Source: Limisphaerales bacterium
GTDB lineage: Bacteria; Verrucomicrobiota; Verrucomicrobiia; Limisphaerales; UBA11358
DNA length: 6,737 nt
Assembly (NCBI GenBank): GCA_003133815.1
Contig: PKZR01000214.1
Span: 1-6,737 of the forward strand
Direction: 5' to 3'
Shown: positions 1 through 5,832 of the stretch, one piece after another
How the letters are laid out: every line of letters starts with the position of its first letter
Position numbering within the stretch: the stretch's first letter is position 1
Translations under genes and position numbers: made by a program
Notes under the pieces: model-generated
The model's input: only the letters and a program-made list of their open reading frames with translations
Databases searched by the model: none
Told to the model about the DNA's origin: nothing

Positions 1-180
1 ATGTGATAACGACCTGACTTCGGAGCGCGTCTCTGTGAGCCGCCGGCCGCCGCCCGGCAAATCATGCCGCTGCGGGTCACAGACCCGCGCTCCGGTCCTC
101 AAATCGGCCACGGTGAGGATGCCGATGTCGCCCGCGCCCAGCAGTGCGGTCAGCGGGAATTTGTATTTTCTATCGCTCAT
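1..180 (-). CDS. Possible 5' part of an unrecognised protein gene, cut by the left window edge
   Basis: Reading leftwards from an ATG at 180-178, 60 codons are open to the window edge with no stop. The first 27 residues (beginning MSDRKYKFPLTALLGAGDIG) look like ordinary protein sequence with a hydrophobic stretch, but I do not recognise the family. From about residue 28 the reading frame runs into the REP-like element, giving low-complexity Arg/Gly-rich sequence (RTGARVCDPQ onward) that is probably not natural domain sequence. A good Shine-Dalgarno match (AGGGAAG, minus strand) sits 8 nt upstream, the main support for a real start. Either the element inserted near the 5' end of a gene and the frame stayed open, or the gene is broken beyond the edge. 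The product and even its expression are uncertain. Confidence 0.4.
   Translation of the reverse strand, partial: MSDRKYKFPLTALLGAGDIGILTVADLRTGARVCDPQRHDLPGGGRRLTETRSEVRSLSH
21..94. repeat. REP/BIME-like element: two inverted hairpin units
   Basis: Positions 21-43 and 72-94 are inverted copies of one another, matching at 20 of 23 positions. Each arm is itself a hairpin. The right one (72-88) is GCGGGTC-ACA-GACCCGC, a perfect 7-bp stem. The left one (27-43) is GCGTCTC-TGT-GAGCCGC, a 7-bp stem with one mismatch. Two of the three differences between the arms exchange a G-C for a C-G pair at the same stem position, so pairing is kept. Each palindrome is preceded, in its own orientation, by GGAG. 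The spacer (44-71) is GC-rich. Inverted pairs of REP units with a short conserved 5' tetranucleotide are typical of BIMEs mobilised by RAYT (REP-associated tyrosine) transposases. No transposase lies in this window, and copy number elsewhere in the genome cannot be seen. Confidence 0.6.
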
Positions 181-188
181 GTTTCATT

Positions 189-195
189 CTTCCCT
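189..195 (-). promoter_or_regulatory. Ribosome binding site for the minus-strand gene starting at 180
   Basis: The minus strand reads AGGGAAG here, eight nucleotides before the ATG at 180. An overlapping alternative ATG (186-184) opens only a five-codon frame, so the spacing favours 180 as the start. Confidence 0.45.
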
Positions 196-274
196 ATTCG
201 ATGTTTGGTTTGCAGGAAGTCCCCGTTTGGTTAAGAGCACGGGGAAAATTGGGGTAATTTGGCTAAAGTGCTGT

Positions 275-421
275 GGAGCAACGATTTTACAAACTGGAGC
301 AAAGCAAATTCCATCAGGAGCAAGACCATTTCCATCGGGAGCAGAGTCATTTCCAACGGGAGCGAAACAAATGCCGAAGGGAGCAGGGCAGATTCCATTG
401 GGAGCGGAGCAAATTCCGCTT
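275..421. repeat. 21-bp tandem repeat, seven imperfect units
   Basis: Seven consecutive 21-nt units start at 275, 296, 317, 338, 359, 380 and 401. Every unit begins GGAGC. Units 2 to 7 (from 296) also share TTCC at unit positions 14-17 (TGCC in the unit at 359) and usually a C at position 10. The first unit (275-295) keeps only the GGAGC head. A further 21 nt (422-442, beginning CGGGC) may be a decayed eighth unit. Because 21 is divisible by three, each frame reads as a heptapeptide repeat, for example GAKQIPS-like on the plus strand or GICFAPD-like on the minus strand. Differences between units are not concentrated at the third base of any frame, so I treat the array as non-coding. Confidence 0.85.
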
Positions 422-708
422 CGGGCGGGGCGTCGGACATTCAGGGCCGGTTTGTGGACGGCGGCGGCGGCGGCACAGACGCTGGCCGCCGAGTTGCGGG
501 AGTTTGCAGCAAAGCTCCGTTGATGGAGAAACCTTGATGACATGCTTACCATTGAAACAAAAACACCCGGCGCTGGGAACCGTCTGGATTGCCAAAACCT
601 TAGCTTTTCTTGCCATCATTTTTGGCAGGATCAACCCGGCGGAAAGCGGTCCGTGCTGCAAATCACTTTGTAACTGCATTGGCCGGAGATTTGGCGGATG
701 ATGGTTTC

Positions 709-1452
709 ATGATTCGTCTCGACCAGGCGCTGGTGGAACGCGGTTTCTGCGAGAGCCGCGAAAAGGCCAAGCGCGCCATCCTCGCCGGGCAGGTCCGTGT
801 CAATGCCCAGACCGCGCACAAGGCGAGCGATTCCGTGAAGGCCGAAGATGAAATCACTTTGGACGCGCCGGAAAAATATGTCAGCCGCGGCGGCCACAAG
901 CTTGAGCATGCGCTGAAACATTTTCAACTGGACGTGTCGGGAACGGTGGCGGTGGATCTGGGCGCCTCCACCGGCGGTTTCACGGACTGCCTCCTGCAAA
1001 ACGGGGCGGCGAAAGTTTTCGCGGTGGACGTCGGGCAGGGCCAGCTTGCGTGGAAACTGCGGAAGGACAGGCGCGTGGTGGTGATGGAAAAGACCAACGC
1101 AAGGCATTTGAAACCGGAACAAATGCCGGAATCGTTCACCCCCGCCGGCGTGGTCGTCATTGACTGCTCGTTCATCTCGCTGAAAAAAATCCTGCCGACC
1201 GCAGTTGCATTATTGAAAACAGACGGCAAAATTGTCGCGCTCGTCAAGCCGCAGTTCGAGGCGGGCAAGGCCGAGGCGGACAAGGGCCGGGGCGTGATCA
1301 CGGATTCCGCCGTGCATGAACGGGTGCTGGCGGAACTGGAAACGTTCGTTGGCGCGCAAACCGGGTTGCACTGGCGCGGCGTGACGGAGTCGCCGTTGCT
1401 CGGCCCGGCGGGCAACAAGGAATTTTTGGTGCTGATTGAAAAAACAAGCTGA
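709..1452 (+). CDS. tlyA: TlyA family rRNA (cytidine-2'-O)-methyltransferase / hemolysin A family protein
   Basis: The product has 247 residues, the usual length for TlyA, which uses S-adenosylmethionine to 2'-O-methylate cytidines in 16S and/or 23S rRNA. An N-terminal S4 RNA-binding domain (about residues 2-60, RLDQALVERGF to EKYVSRGG) leads into an FtsJ/RrmJ-like Rossmann domain. Its SAM-binding loop is DLGASTGGFTDCLLQ (83-97), followed by VDVG (107-110), KTNAR (128-132), DCSFISL (152-158) and VKPQFE (179-184). A K-D-K-E set expected of this fold is present as K64, D152, K180 and E238. I chose the ATG at 709 because family members start right at the S4 domain; an in-frame ATG at 610 would add 33 unconserved residues. 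The Shine-Dalgarno signal is weak (GGAG at 685-688 is too far upstream). The gene overlaps nadK. The hemolysin name is historical; the methyltransferase role is better supported by the motifs. Confidence 0.95.
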   Translation: MIRLDQALVERGFCESREKAKRAILAGQVRVNAQTAHKASDSVKAEDEITLDAPEKYVSRGGHKLEHALKHFQLDVSGTVAVDLGASTGGFTDCLLQNGAAKVFAVDVGQGQLAWKLRKDRRVVVMEKTNARHLKPEQMPESFTPAGVVVIDCSFISLKKILPTAVALLKTDGKIVALVKPQFEAGKAEADKGRGVITDSAVHERVLAELETFVGAQTGLHWRGVTESPLLGPAGNKEFLVLIEKTS

Positions 1453-2278
1453 CAAGATAAAACGCATCGGGCTGGCCGGAAATTCCGGCAAGGCCGCGTG
1501 CGCCGCAATCATCCGCAAGGCCGCGCGGCTCATTGAAAAAGCCGGGCGCAAGGCGGTCGTCGGCAGCGACATCGCGGCGCTCGCCCGCGACGTGGACCTG
1601 CTCCTGGTTTTCGGCGGCGACGGCACGATGCTGCGCGCGGCGCGGGACATCGCGGGTTCCGCCACTCCCATTCTCGGCGTCAACATCGGCGGGCTGGGCT
1701 TTCTCACCGCCGTGCCGTCCAACGAACTGGCGCACGCGCTGAAGCAAATCTGGAGCGGCAACTTCAAGTTTGAATCGCGCGCCTTGATCGAGGTCAGCGG
1801 AATCTGCAACGGGAAAAAAATCTGCGAGACCGCGCTGAACGACATCGTCACCAGCCGCGGCGCCGGCGCCCGGCTCATCACGCTCGACGTGGGCGTGGAC
1901 GGCGAGCCCATCACGCGCTACCGGTGCGACGGGCTTATCATCAGTTCGCCGACCGGCTCGACGGCGTATTCGCTCGCGGCGGGCGGCGCGGTGGTCTTGC
2001 CGACGGCGGAGGTTTTCGCGCTCACGCCGATTTGTCCCCACGCGCTTTCGAACCGCTCCATCATTTTGCCGCTGTCCTCCAAAATTTCCGTGAAGGCCGT
2101 CAGCCCGCATCCGGCGACCATCCTGAGCGTGGACGGTCAGGTCGTCGCGGAACTGGCCGCCGACGACGAAGTCATCATCCGGCGCAGCAGCCGCAAGATT
2201 CAATTGATGGACCTGGCGGACAATTCATTTTTGGAGGCGCTGCGCCGGAAGCTGCAATGGCGCGGGGGTTATCTTTGA
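1436..2278 (+). CDS. nadK: NAD kinase (ATP/polyphosphate-dependent NAD+ phosphorylation to NADP+)
   Basis: This 280-residue cytoplasmic enzyme makes NADP+ from NAD+, the only de novo route to NADP(H). The family signatures are intact and in order: GGDGT with its catalytic Asp (60-64), GVNIGGLGFL (81-90), NDIVTSR (135-141), the Gly/Ser-rich DGLIISSPTGSTAYSLAAGG block (165-184), TPICPHALSNR (197-207) and SVDGQ (231-235). The start is a TTG at 1436, inside the end of tlyA. No ATG lies near it in frame, AAGGAA (1417-1422) is 13 nt upstream, and the resulting N-terminus (MKKQADKIKRIGLAGN) matches the usual first beta strand. The 17-bp overlap with tlyA implies one transcript and possible translational coupling. 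The tlyA-nadK order recurs in other bacteria, often followed by recN (as in mycobacteria); recN is absent here. Confidence 0.96.
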   Translation: MKKQADKIKRIGLAGNSGKAACAAIIRKAARLIEKAGRKAVVGSDIAALARDVDLLLVFGGDGTMLRAARDIAGSATPILGVNIGGLGFLTAVPSNELAHALKQIWSGNFKFESRALIEVSGICNGKKICETALNDIVTSRGAGARLITLDVGVDGEPITRYRCDGLIISSPTGSTAYSLAAGGAVVLPTAEVFALTPICPHALSNRSIILPLSSKISVKAVSPHPATILSVDGQVVAELAADDEVIIRRSSRKIQLMDLADNSFLEALRRKLQWRGGYL

Positions 2279-2365
2279 AATGAACCCGGCGAATCGTTAC
2301 ATCGCAAGAGCGTTGCAGGCTGTTTTGCCCCGCCCGGGACACAATTCAACGGTTTGACGAATCAC

Positions 2366-3382
2366 ATGGTCAGATTAAAAGACATTGCACGGCACATCGG
2401 CGTTTCCGTGATGACCGTCTCGAAGGCGCTGCGCGACGCGCCGGACGTTTCCGCCGCGACGAAGGCCAGAATCAAGACGCTCGCGCAGCAAATGGGCTAC
2501 GTCCCGGATTCCAGCGCGCAGGGACTGCGGACCAAGACGACCAAGCTCTTCGGCCTCGTGATTCCGTCCATCACAAACCCGATTTTCGCGCGGATTGTTT
2601 TTGCGATTGAAGAGCGTGCGCACGACCTCGGCTACGACCTGCTGCTCGGACACTCGCTCAACAAGCCGGAGCGCGAGGAGCACTGCATCCGCCATTTTCT
2701 TTCGCGACGCGTGGACGGGCTTTTCATTTCGCCGGTATATCGATTTGAAGCCGAGGCGCGGATTTACCAGGAAATTCTCGCGCGCAGGACGCCCACGGTG
2801 CTGCTCGGCTCGCCCGCGCCGTTCTGCAAAAGTTTTCCGGCAGTCGAGATCGAGGAACTCATCGCCAGCTACAACGTGACGCAGCATCTGCTCAAGCTCG
2901 GGCACAAGCGCATCGCCTATTTCACCGGACCGCAAACCGCGCCGTGGGCGCACGAGCGCTTCAACGGCTACCGCCGCGCGCTGCGGGAAGCCGGTTTGGA
3001 TGTGGACGACAAGCTCGTCTTCCAATCCGGCAACACGATCGAGGACGGCACGAACGCCGCGCTGCAAATGCTCAACGAATCGTGCGACGCCACCGCCGTT
3101 CAGGCCGTCAGCGACCTTGTTGCCATCGGCTGCGCGGAGGCCTTGCTCTCACAAGGACTGAGGATTCCCGAGGATATTTCGATTGTCGGCTTTGGGAATA
3201 TTTTGACATCGGGACATTTCCGCGTGCCGCTCACGACGATCCGACAACCGAAATTCCGGCTTGGCATTGCCGCCGTGGAAATGATGATGTGCGCTATCCG
3301 GGGCGAGCCTGTCCAATCGAAACGACTGCCAGCCGAACTGCTCGAGCGCAAAAGCTCCGCGCCGCCACCGCCGAAACCGTAG
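2366..3382 (+). CDS. LacI-family transcriptional regulator with a divergent effector domain
   Basis: The product is a 338-residue DNA-binding regulator of the LacI/GalR family. The helix-turn-helix is residues 4-24 (LKDIARHIGVSVMTVSKALRD), followed by the hinge (SSAQGLRTK, 49-57), which keeps the Leu (L54) that inserts into the operator minor groove but has Gln where Arg is common. The periplasmic-binding-protein-like domain follows (NPIFARIVFAIEERAHDLGY, 71-90; VDGLFISP, 116-123; LGHKRIAYFTG, 178-188; RFNGYRRAL, 198-206; GLRIPEDISIVGF, 264-276). Several residues that normally contact sugars are changed: the usual GFDD/GYDD is GFGN (275-278), and the usual Asp-Asn before the HLxxLGH segment is Glu-Glu. 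The C-terminus ends in a Pro-rich tail. I prefer ATG 2366 over the in-frame TTG at 2354 because the family begins close to the HTH. The ligand and operator are unknown. Confidence 0.93.
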   Translation: MVRLKDIARHIGVSVMTVSKALRDAPDVSAATKARIKTLAQQMGYVPDSSAQGLRTKTTKLFGLVIPSITNPIFARIVFAIEERAHDLGYDLLLGHSLNKPEREEHCIRHFLSRRVDGLFISPVYRFEAEARIYQEILARRTPTVLLGSPAPFCKSFPAVEIEELIASYNVTQHLLKLGHKRIAYFTGPQTAPWAHERFNGYRRALREAGLDVDDKLVFQSGNTIEDGTNAALQMLNESCDATAVQAVSDLVAIGCAEALLSQGLRIPEDISIVGFGNILTSGHFRVPLTTIRQPKFRLGIAAVEMMMCAIRGEPVQSKRLPAELLERKSSAPPPPKP

Positions 3383-3432
3383 GCGAATAAACTGGCAAAA
3401 TGCGCCCGCCAATGGCAGGTTGCCGGAGTTTT

Positions 3433-5760
3433 ATGCAAGCCATGAATTTTTTGCGCCGTGCTGTTTTGCCGGCGTTCTTTTTTACTTTCGCGCTCATCGT
3501 CCGCGGCCAAACGGCCACGAACAGCTTCGGTTTTACCGGCCCTGAATTTTATCCGATTGACGACGGTGTCAACCTGCTGCACGCGGCGGATCTGGACGGC
3601 GACGGTTTGAACGATCTGGTCGTCGCAAACAATCTCCGCTCGAAAATCAATCTTCTCTACAACCGGACGGGCAAGACTAACCAGGTCGCAGACACAAACC
3701 CGCAGCGCAAACTGGAATTGAACGAACTGCCGCCGGACGCGCGCTTCCGCATTGATTCCATTCCAGCCGACGAACACATCGCGGCGATGGTCGTGGCCGA
3801 TTTGAACGGCGACGGCAGGCCCGACATCGCCATTTACGGCGACGGCAAGGATCTCGAGGTGATTTACAATCTGGGCACGAACGGCTGGAGCGATCCGAAG
3901 CGCTGGCACATCGAGGACGGGCAGATGTCCCCGAATGCGCTGGCCGAGGGCGATTTGAACGGCGACGGTCTCACCGACCTTGTTCTGCTCGGTGACAACG
4001 GTTCCGCTTATTTTCTGGCGCAAAATGCCGACCATACTTTTGGAGAGCCGCAAAAAATCCCCTATTCCGGCACCCCGAAGGCCGTGCAGATCGCGGACGT
4101 TGACGGCGACGGCAAAAGCGATTTGTTGCTGGTGGATTTCGACAGCCCGACGCCATTCCGTTTCCGCCTGCAAAATTCCAGCGGGCAGCTCGGCCCGGAA
4201 ATTTATTTCAAGACGCCGCCGTTCCGCTCGTTTGATGTGGACAATCTGGACGGCGACGCGAAAAATTACATGTTGACCATCGCGCAAAGTTCCGGTCGCG
4301 CAGAAGTTTCGCAGTTCATGAAAAAGCCGGGTGAAATTTTGTCGGGCGCATTCCGCCAGGGCCAGTTTCAAATCCTGCCGCTGAACAAAACCGATGCGGC
4401 GCAGCGCGGCCTGCTTTGGGCGGACGTGAACGGCGACGGCCGTCCGGATTTGCTCGTGGCCGAACCGGAAAGCGGACAGCTTTCAGTTTATCTGCAAAAC
4501 GCGGATGGTTCGCTCGCGCCTGCGAAAACATTTCCGACGCTCGCGGGCGTGAGCCAGATTGCCGTCGCGGACTGGAACGGCGATGGCACTCCGGAAATTT
4601 TTCTTCTGAGCGGCGATGAAAACGCCGTCGGCATGACGCAATTCGACAAGAGCGGCCGGCTGCCGTTTCCAACACTGCTCCCGCTCGACGGCAAACCGCT
4701 CGTGATGGCGGTCGGCGCACTGAAGCCTGGCGCGAAGCCGGTTCTCGCCATCATCGTGGACAAGGACGGCCAGCGTTCTCTTGTCACACGCACGACGGAT
4801 GGCAAAATAAAATCTCAAAAATTAAGCGACAGCTTCAAATCGAACCCAACGACTCTGGCGATCCAGGATGTGAACCAGGACGGCCTGGCGGATTTGGTGG
4901 TGCTGATCCCTTATGAAAAAATCAAGGTGCTGCTGCAAAAACCCGGCGGTGATTTCGACGAGGAGGACGTTGACCCGCCGGGTGGCGCGATTGAACAGCC
5001 GTGGCTGGCGTCGGCGGACGTGGACGGCGATGGCAAGCCCGAACTGCTTTTGCCGCAGAAGAATTTTGTGCGCGCGGTCGTGCTGGAACGCGGCGACAAA
5101 ATCCAAGGCTCGACCAACCAGCCAAGCTGGGTTTTCCGCGTGAAAGACCAGATCAACGGCGCGGAAAGTGATTCGCGCATCATTGGCGCGACGGCGATCC
5201 ATAACGGGACAAATTCCACGCCTTCTATTTTCCTGTTCGACGCGGAACACAAGCAGTTGACTTTGTGCGAACGCGACACCAACGGCGTCTGGCAGATTGT
5301 CAGGAATGTTGATTTGCCGGCGACCGATTTCAGCTCGGTGCAATCCGTCGCACTCGGCGGGACGAACGTGCAGAGCGTGGCGTTTCTCGGACAAAACGCC
5401 GTCGCGTGGATGCCGCTGGCGGGCGACGTTTGGGATCTGACCGCCCTCGACGCCTACGAAACACCCATCAAGGACGGATATTTAAACGACGTCATCGCCG
5501 GCGATTTGAACGGCAACGGGCGGAAGGACCTGGTGTTCATGGAAACCGCAAAAAACTATCTCGACCTTGTCACATTCAATTCAAAGCACAAGCTCGTGCC
5601 CGCAGACCGCTGGCAGGTTTTCGAGCAGCACACTTTCCGGGGAAACAGCGACTCGATGCCCGAACCCCGCGAAGCCGTTATCGCCGATGTCACCGGCGAC
5701 AAAAAAAACGATTTAATCGTGCTGGTGCATGACCGGATTCTGGTTTATCCGCAGGAGTGA
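3433..5760 (+). CDS. Secreted FG-GAP/VCBS repeat protein, probable beta-propeller with calcium-binding loops
   Basis: A hydrophobic signal peptide (FLRRAVLPAFFFTFALIVRG, about residues 6-25, likely cleavage at VRG|Q) predicts export. The rest is built of FG-GAP-type units with the Ca2+-binding DxDGDG loop followed by a D-hydrophobic strand. I count eleven loops starting at residues 53, 123, 174, 222, 271 (degenerate, NLDGDAKN), 331, 380, 479, 529, 691 and 752; typical examples are DLNGDGRPDIAI and DVDGDGKSDLLL. The gap between 529 and 691 has no clear loop. Such repeats fold as integrin-like beta-propeller blades and usually serve binding or adhesion rather than catalysis; I see no enzyme domain. 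No C-terminal anchor, PEP-CTERM or sorting motif is present (it ends DRILVYPQE). The start is ambiguous: ATG 3433 has GGAG four nt upstream, ATG 3442 gives the most compact signal peptide, and ATG 3400 would give an unusually long n-region. It lies 50 bp after the LacI-type regulator, so co-transcription is plausible. Confidence 0.88.
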   Translation: MQAMNFLRRAVLPAFFFTFALIVRGQTATNSFGFTGPEFYPIDDGVNLLHAADLDGDGLNDLVVANNLRSKINLLYNRTGKTNQVADTNPQRKLELNELPPDARFRIDSIPADEHIAAMVVADLNGDGRPDIAIYGDGKDLEVIYNLGTNGWSDPKRWHIEDGQMSPNALAEGDLNGDGLTDLVLLGDNGSAYFLAQNADHTFGEPQKIPYSGTPKAVQIADVDGDGKSDLLLVDFDSPTPFRFRLQNSSGQLGPEIYFKTPPFRSFDVDNLDGDAKNYMLTIAQSSGRAEVSQFMKKPGEILSGAFRQGQFQILPLNKTDAAQRGLLWADVNGDGRPDLLVAEPESGQLSVYLQNADGSLAPAKTFPTLAGVSQIAVADWNGDGTPEIFLLSGDENAVGMTQFDKSGRLPFPTLLPLDGKPLVMAVGALKPGAKPVLAIIVDKDGQRSLVTRTTDGKIKSQKLSDSFKSNPTTLAIQDVNQDGLADLVVLIPYEKIKVLLQKPGGDFDEEDVDPPGGAIEQPWLASADVDGDGKPELLLPQKNFVRAVVLERGDKIQGSTNQPSWVFRVKDQINGAESDSRIIGATAIHNGTNSTPSIFLFDAEHKQLTLCERDTNGVWQIVRNVDLPATDFSSVQSVALGGTNVQSVAFLGQNAVAWMPLAGDVWDLTALDAYETPIKDGYLNDVIAGDLNGNGRKDLVFMETAKNYLDLVTFNSKHKLVPADRWQVFEQHTFRGNSDSMPEPREAVIADVTGDKKNDLIVLVHDRILVYPQE

Positions 5761-5789
5761 TAATTTCAGCAGTCTGAATAACACAAATG

Positions 5790-5816
5790 CACGAAGAGAA
5801 AATCTTCGTGTCTTTT
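5790..5816 (+). terminator. Rho-independent terminator after the FG-GAP gene
   Basis: A perfect 8-bp stem, CACGAAGA / TCTTCGTG, with loop GAAAA is followed directly by TCTTTT. It starts 29 nt after the stop codon at 5760. The stem is less GC-rich than in a strong terminator. On the minus strand the tail is only weakly T-rich (CATTTGTGTT), so it may work poorly for the convergent greA transcript, for which no separate terminator is seen. Confidence 0.75.
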
Positions 5817-5832
5817 AAGTTGGTTTTAACAA

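Larger units (their letters stand above)
181..708. other. Gene-free intergenic stretch upstream of tlyA
   Basis: About 530 bp separate the possible minus-strand start at 180 from tlyA. Several frames stay open here on both strands, but only because the 21-bp array contains no stop in any frame and has a length divisible by three. None of those frames gives recognisable protein sequence or has a convincing start. Any promoter for tlyA should lie in 540-700. A TTGCCA (589-594) resembles a -35 box, but no good -10 follows at the right distance, so I do not call it. Confidence 0.6.

Noticed and set aside
35..523. Long open frame on the plus strand across the REP-like element and the tandem repeat (162 codons), with further open frames at 184-552 (minus) and 273-701 (plus)
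   Set aside because: Openness follows from GC-rich palindromes and a stop-free 21-bp repeat with length divisible by three. The translations are low-complexity, have no convincing ribosome binding site and compete with each other on both strands.
611..627. Short inverted repeat TGCCA-N7-TGGCA upstream of tlyA
   Set aside because: The arms are only 5 bp, with no matching known operator and no second copy; this is easily chance.
610..708. Upstream in-frame ATG that would lengthen TlyA by 33 residues
   Set aside because: The TlyA family begins at the S4 domain (IRLDQALVERGF), and the added residues resemble translated intergenic DNA.
2304..2316. Inverted repeat GCAA-N5-TTGC upstream of the LacI-type gene, considered as an autoregulatory operator
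   Set aside because: Four-base arms are too short, and the usual central CG symmetry of LacI-family operators is missing.
3414..3424. GGCA-GGT-TGCC palindrome before the FG-GAP gene
   Set aside because: The arms are four bases and it lies next to the start codon; there is no support as a regulator site or terminator.
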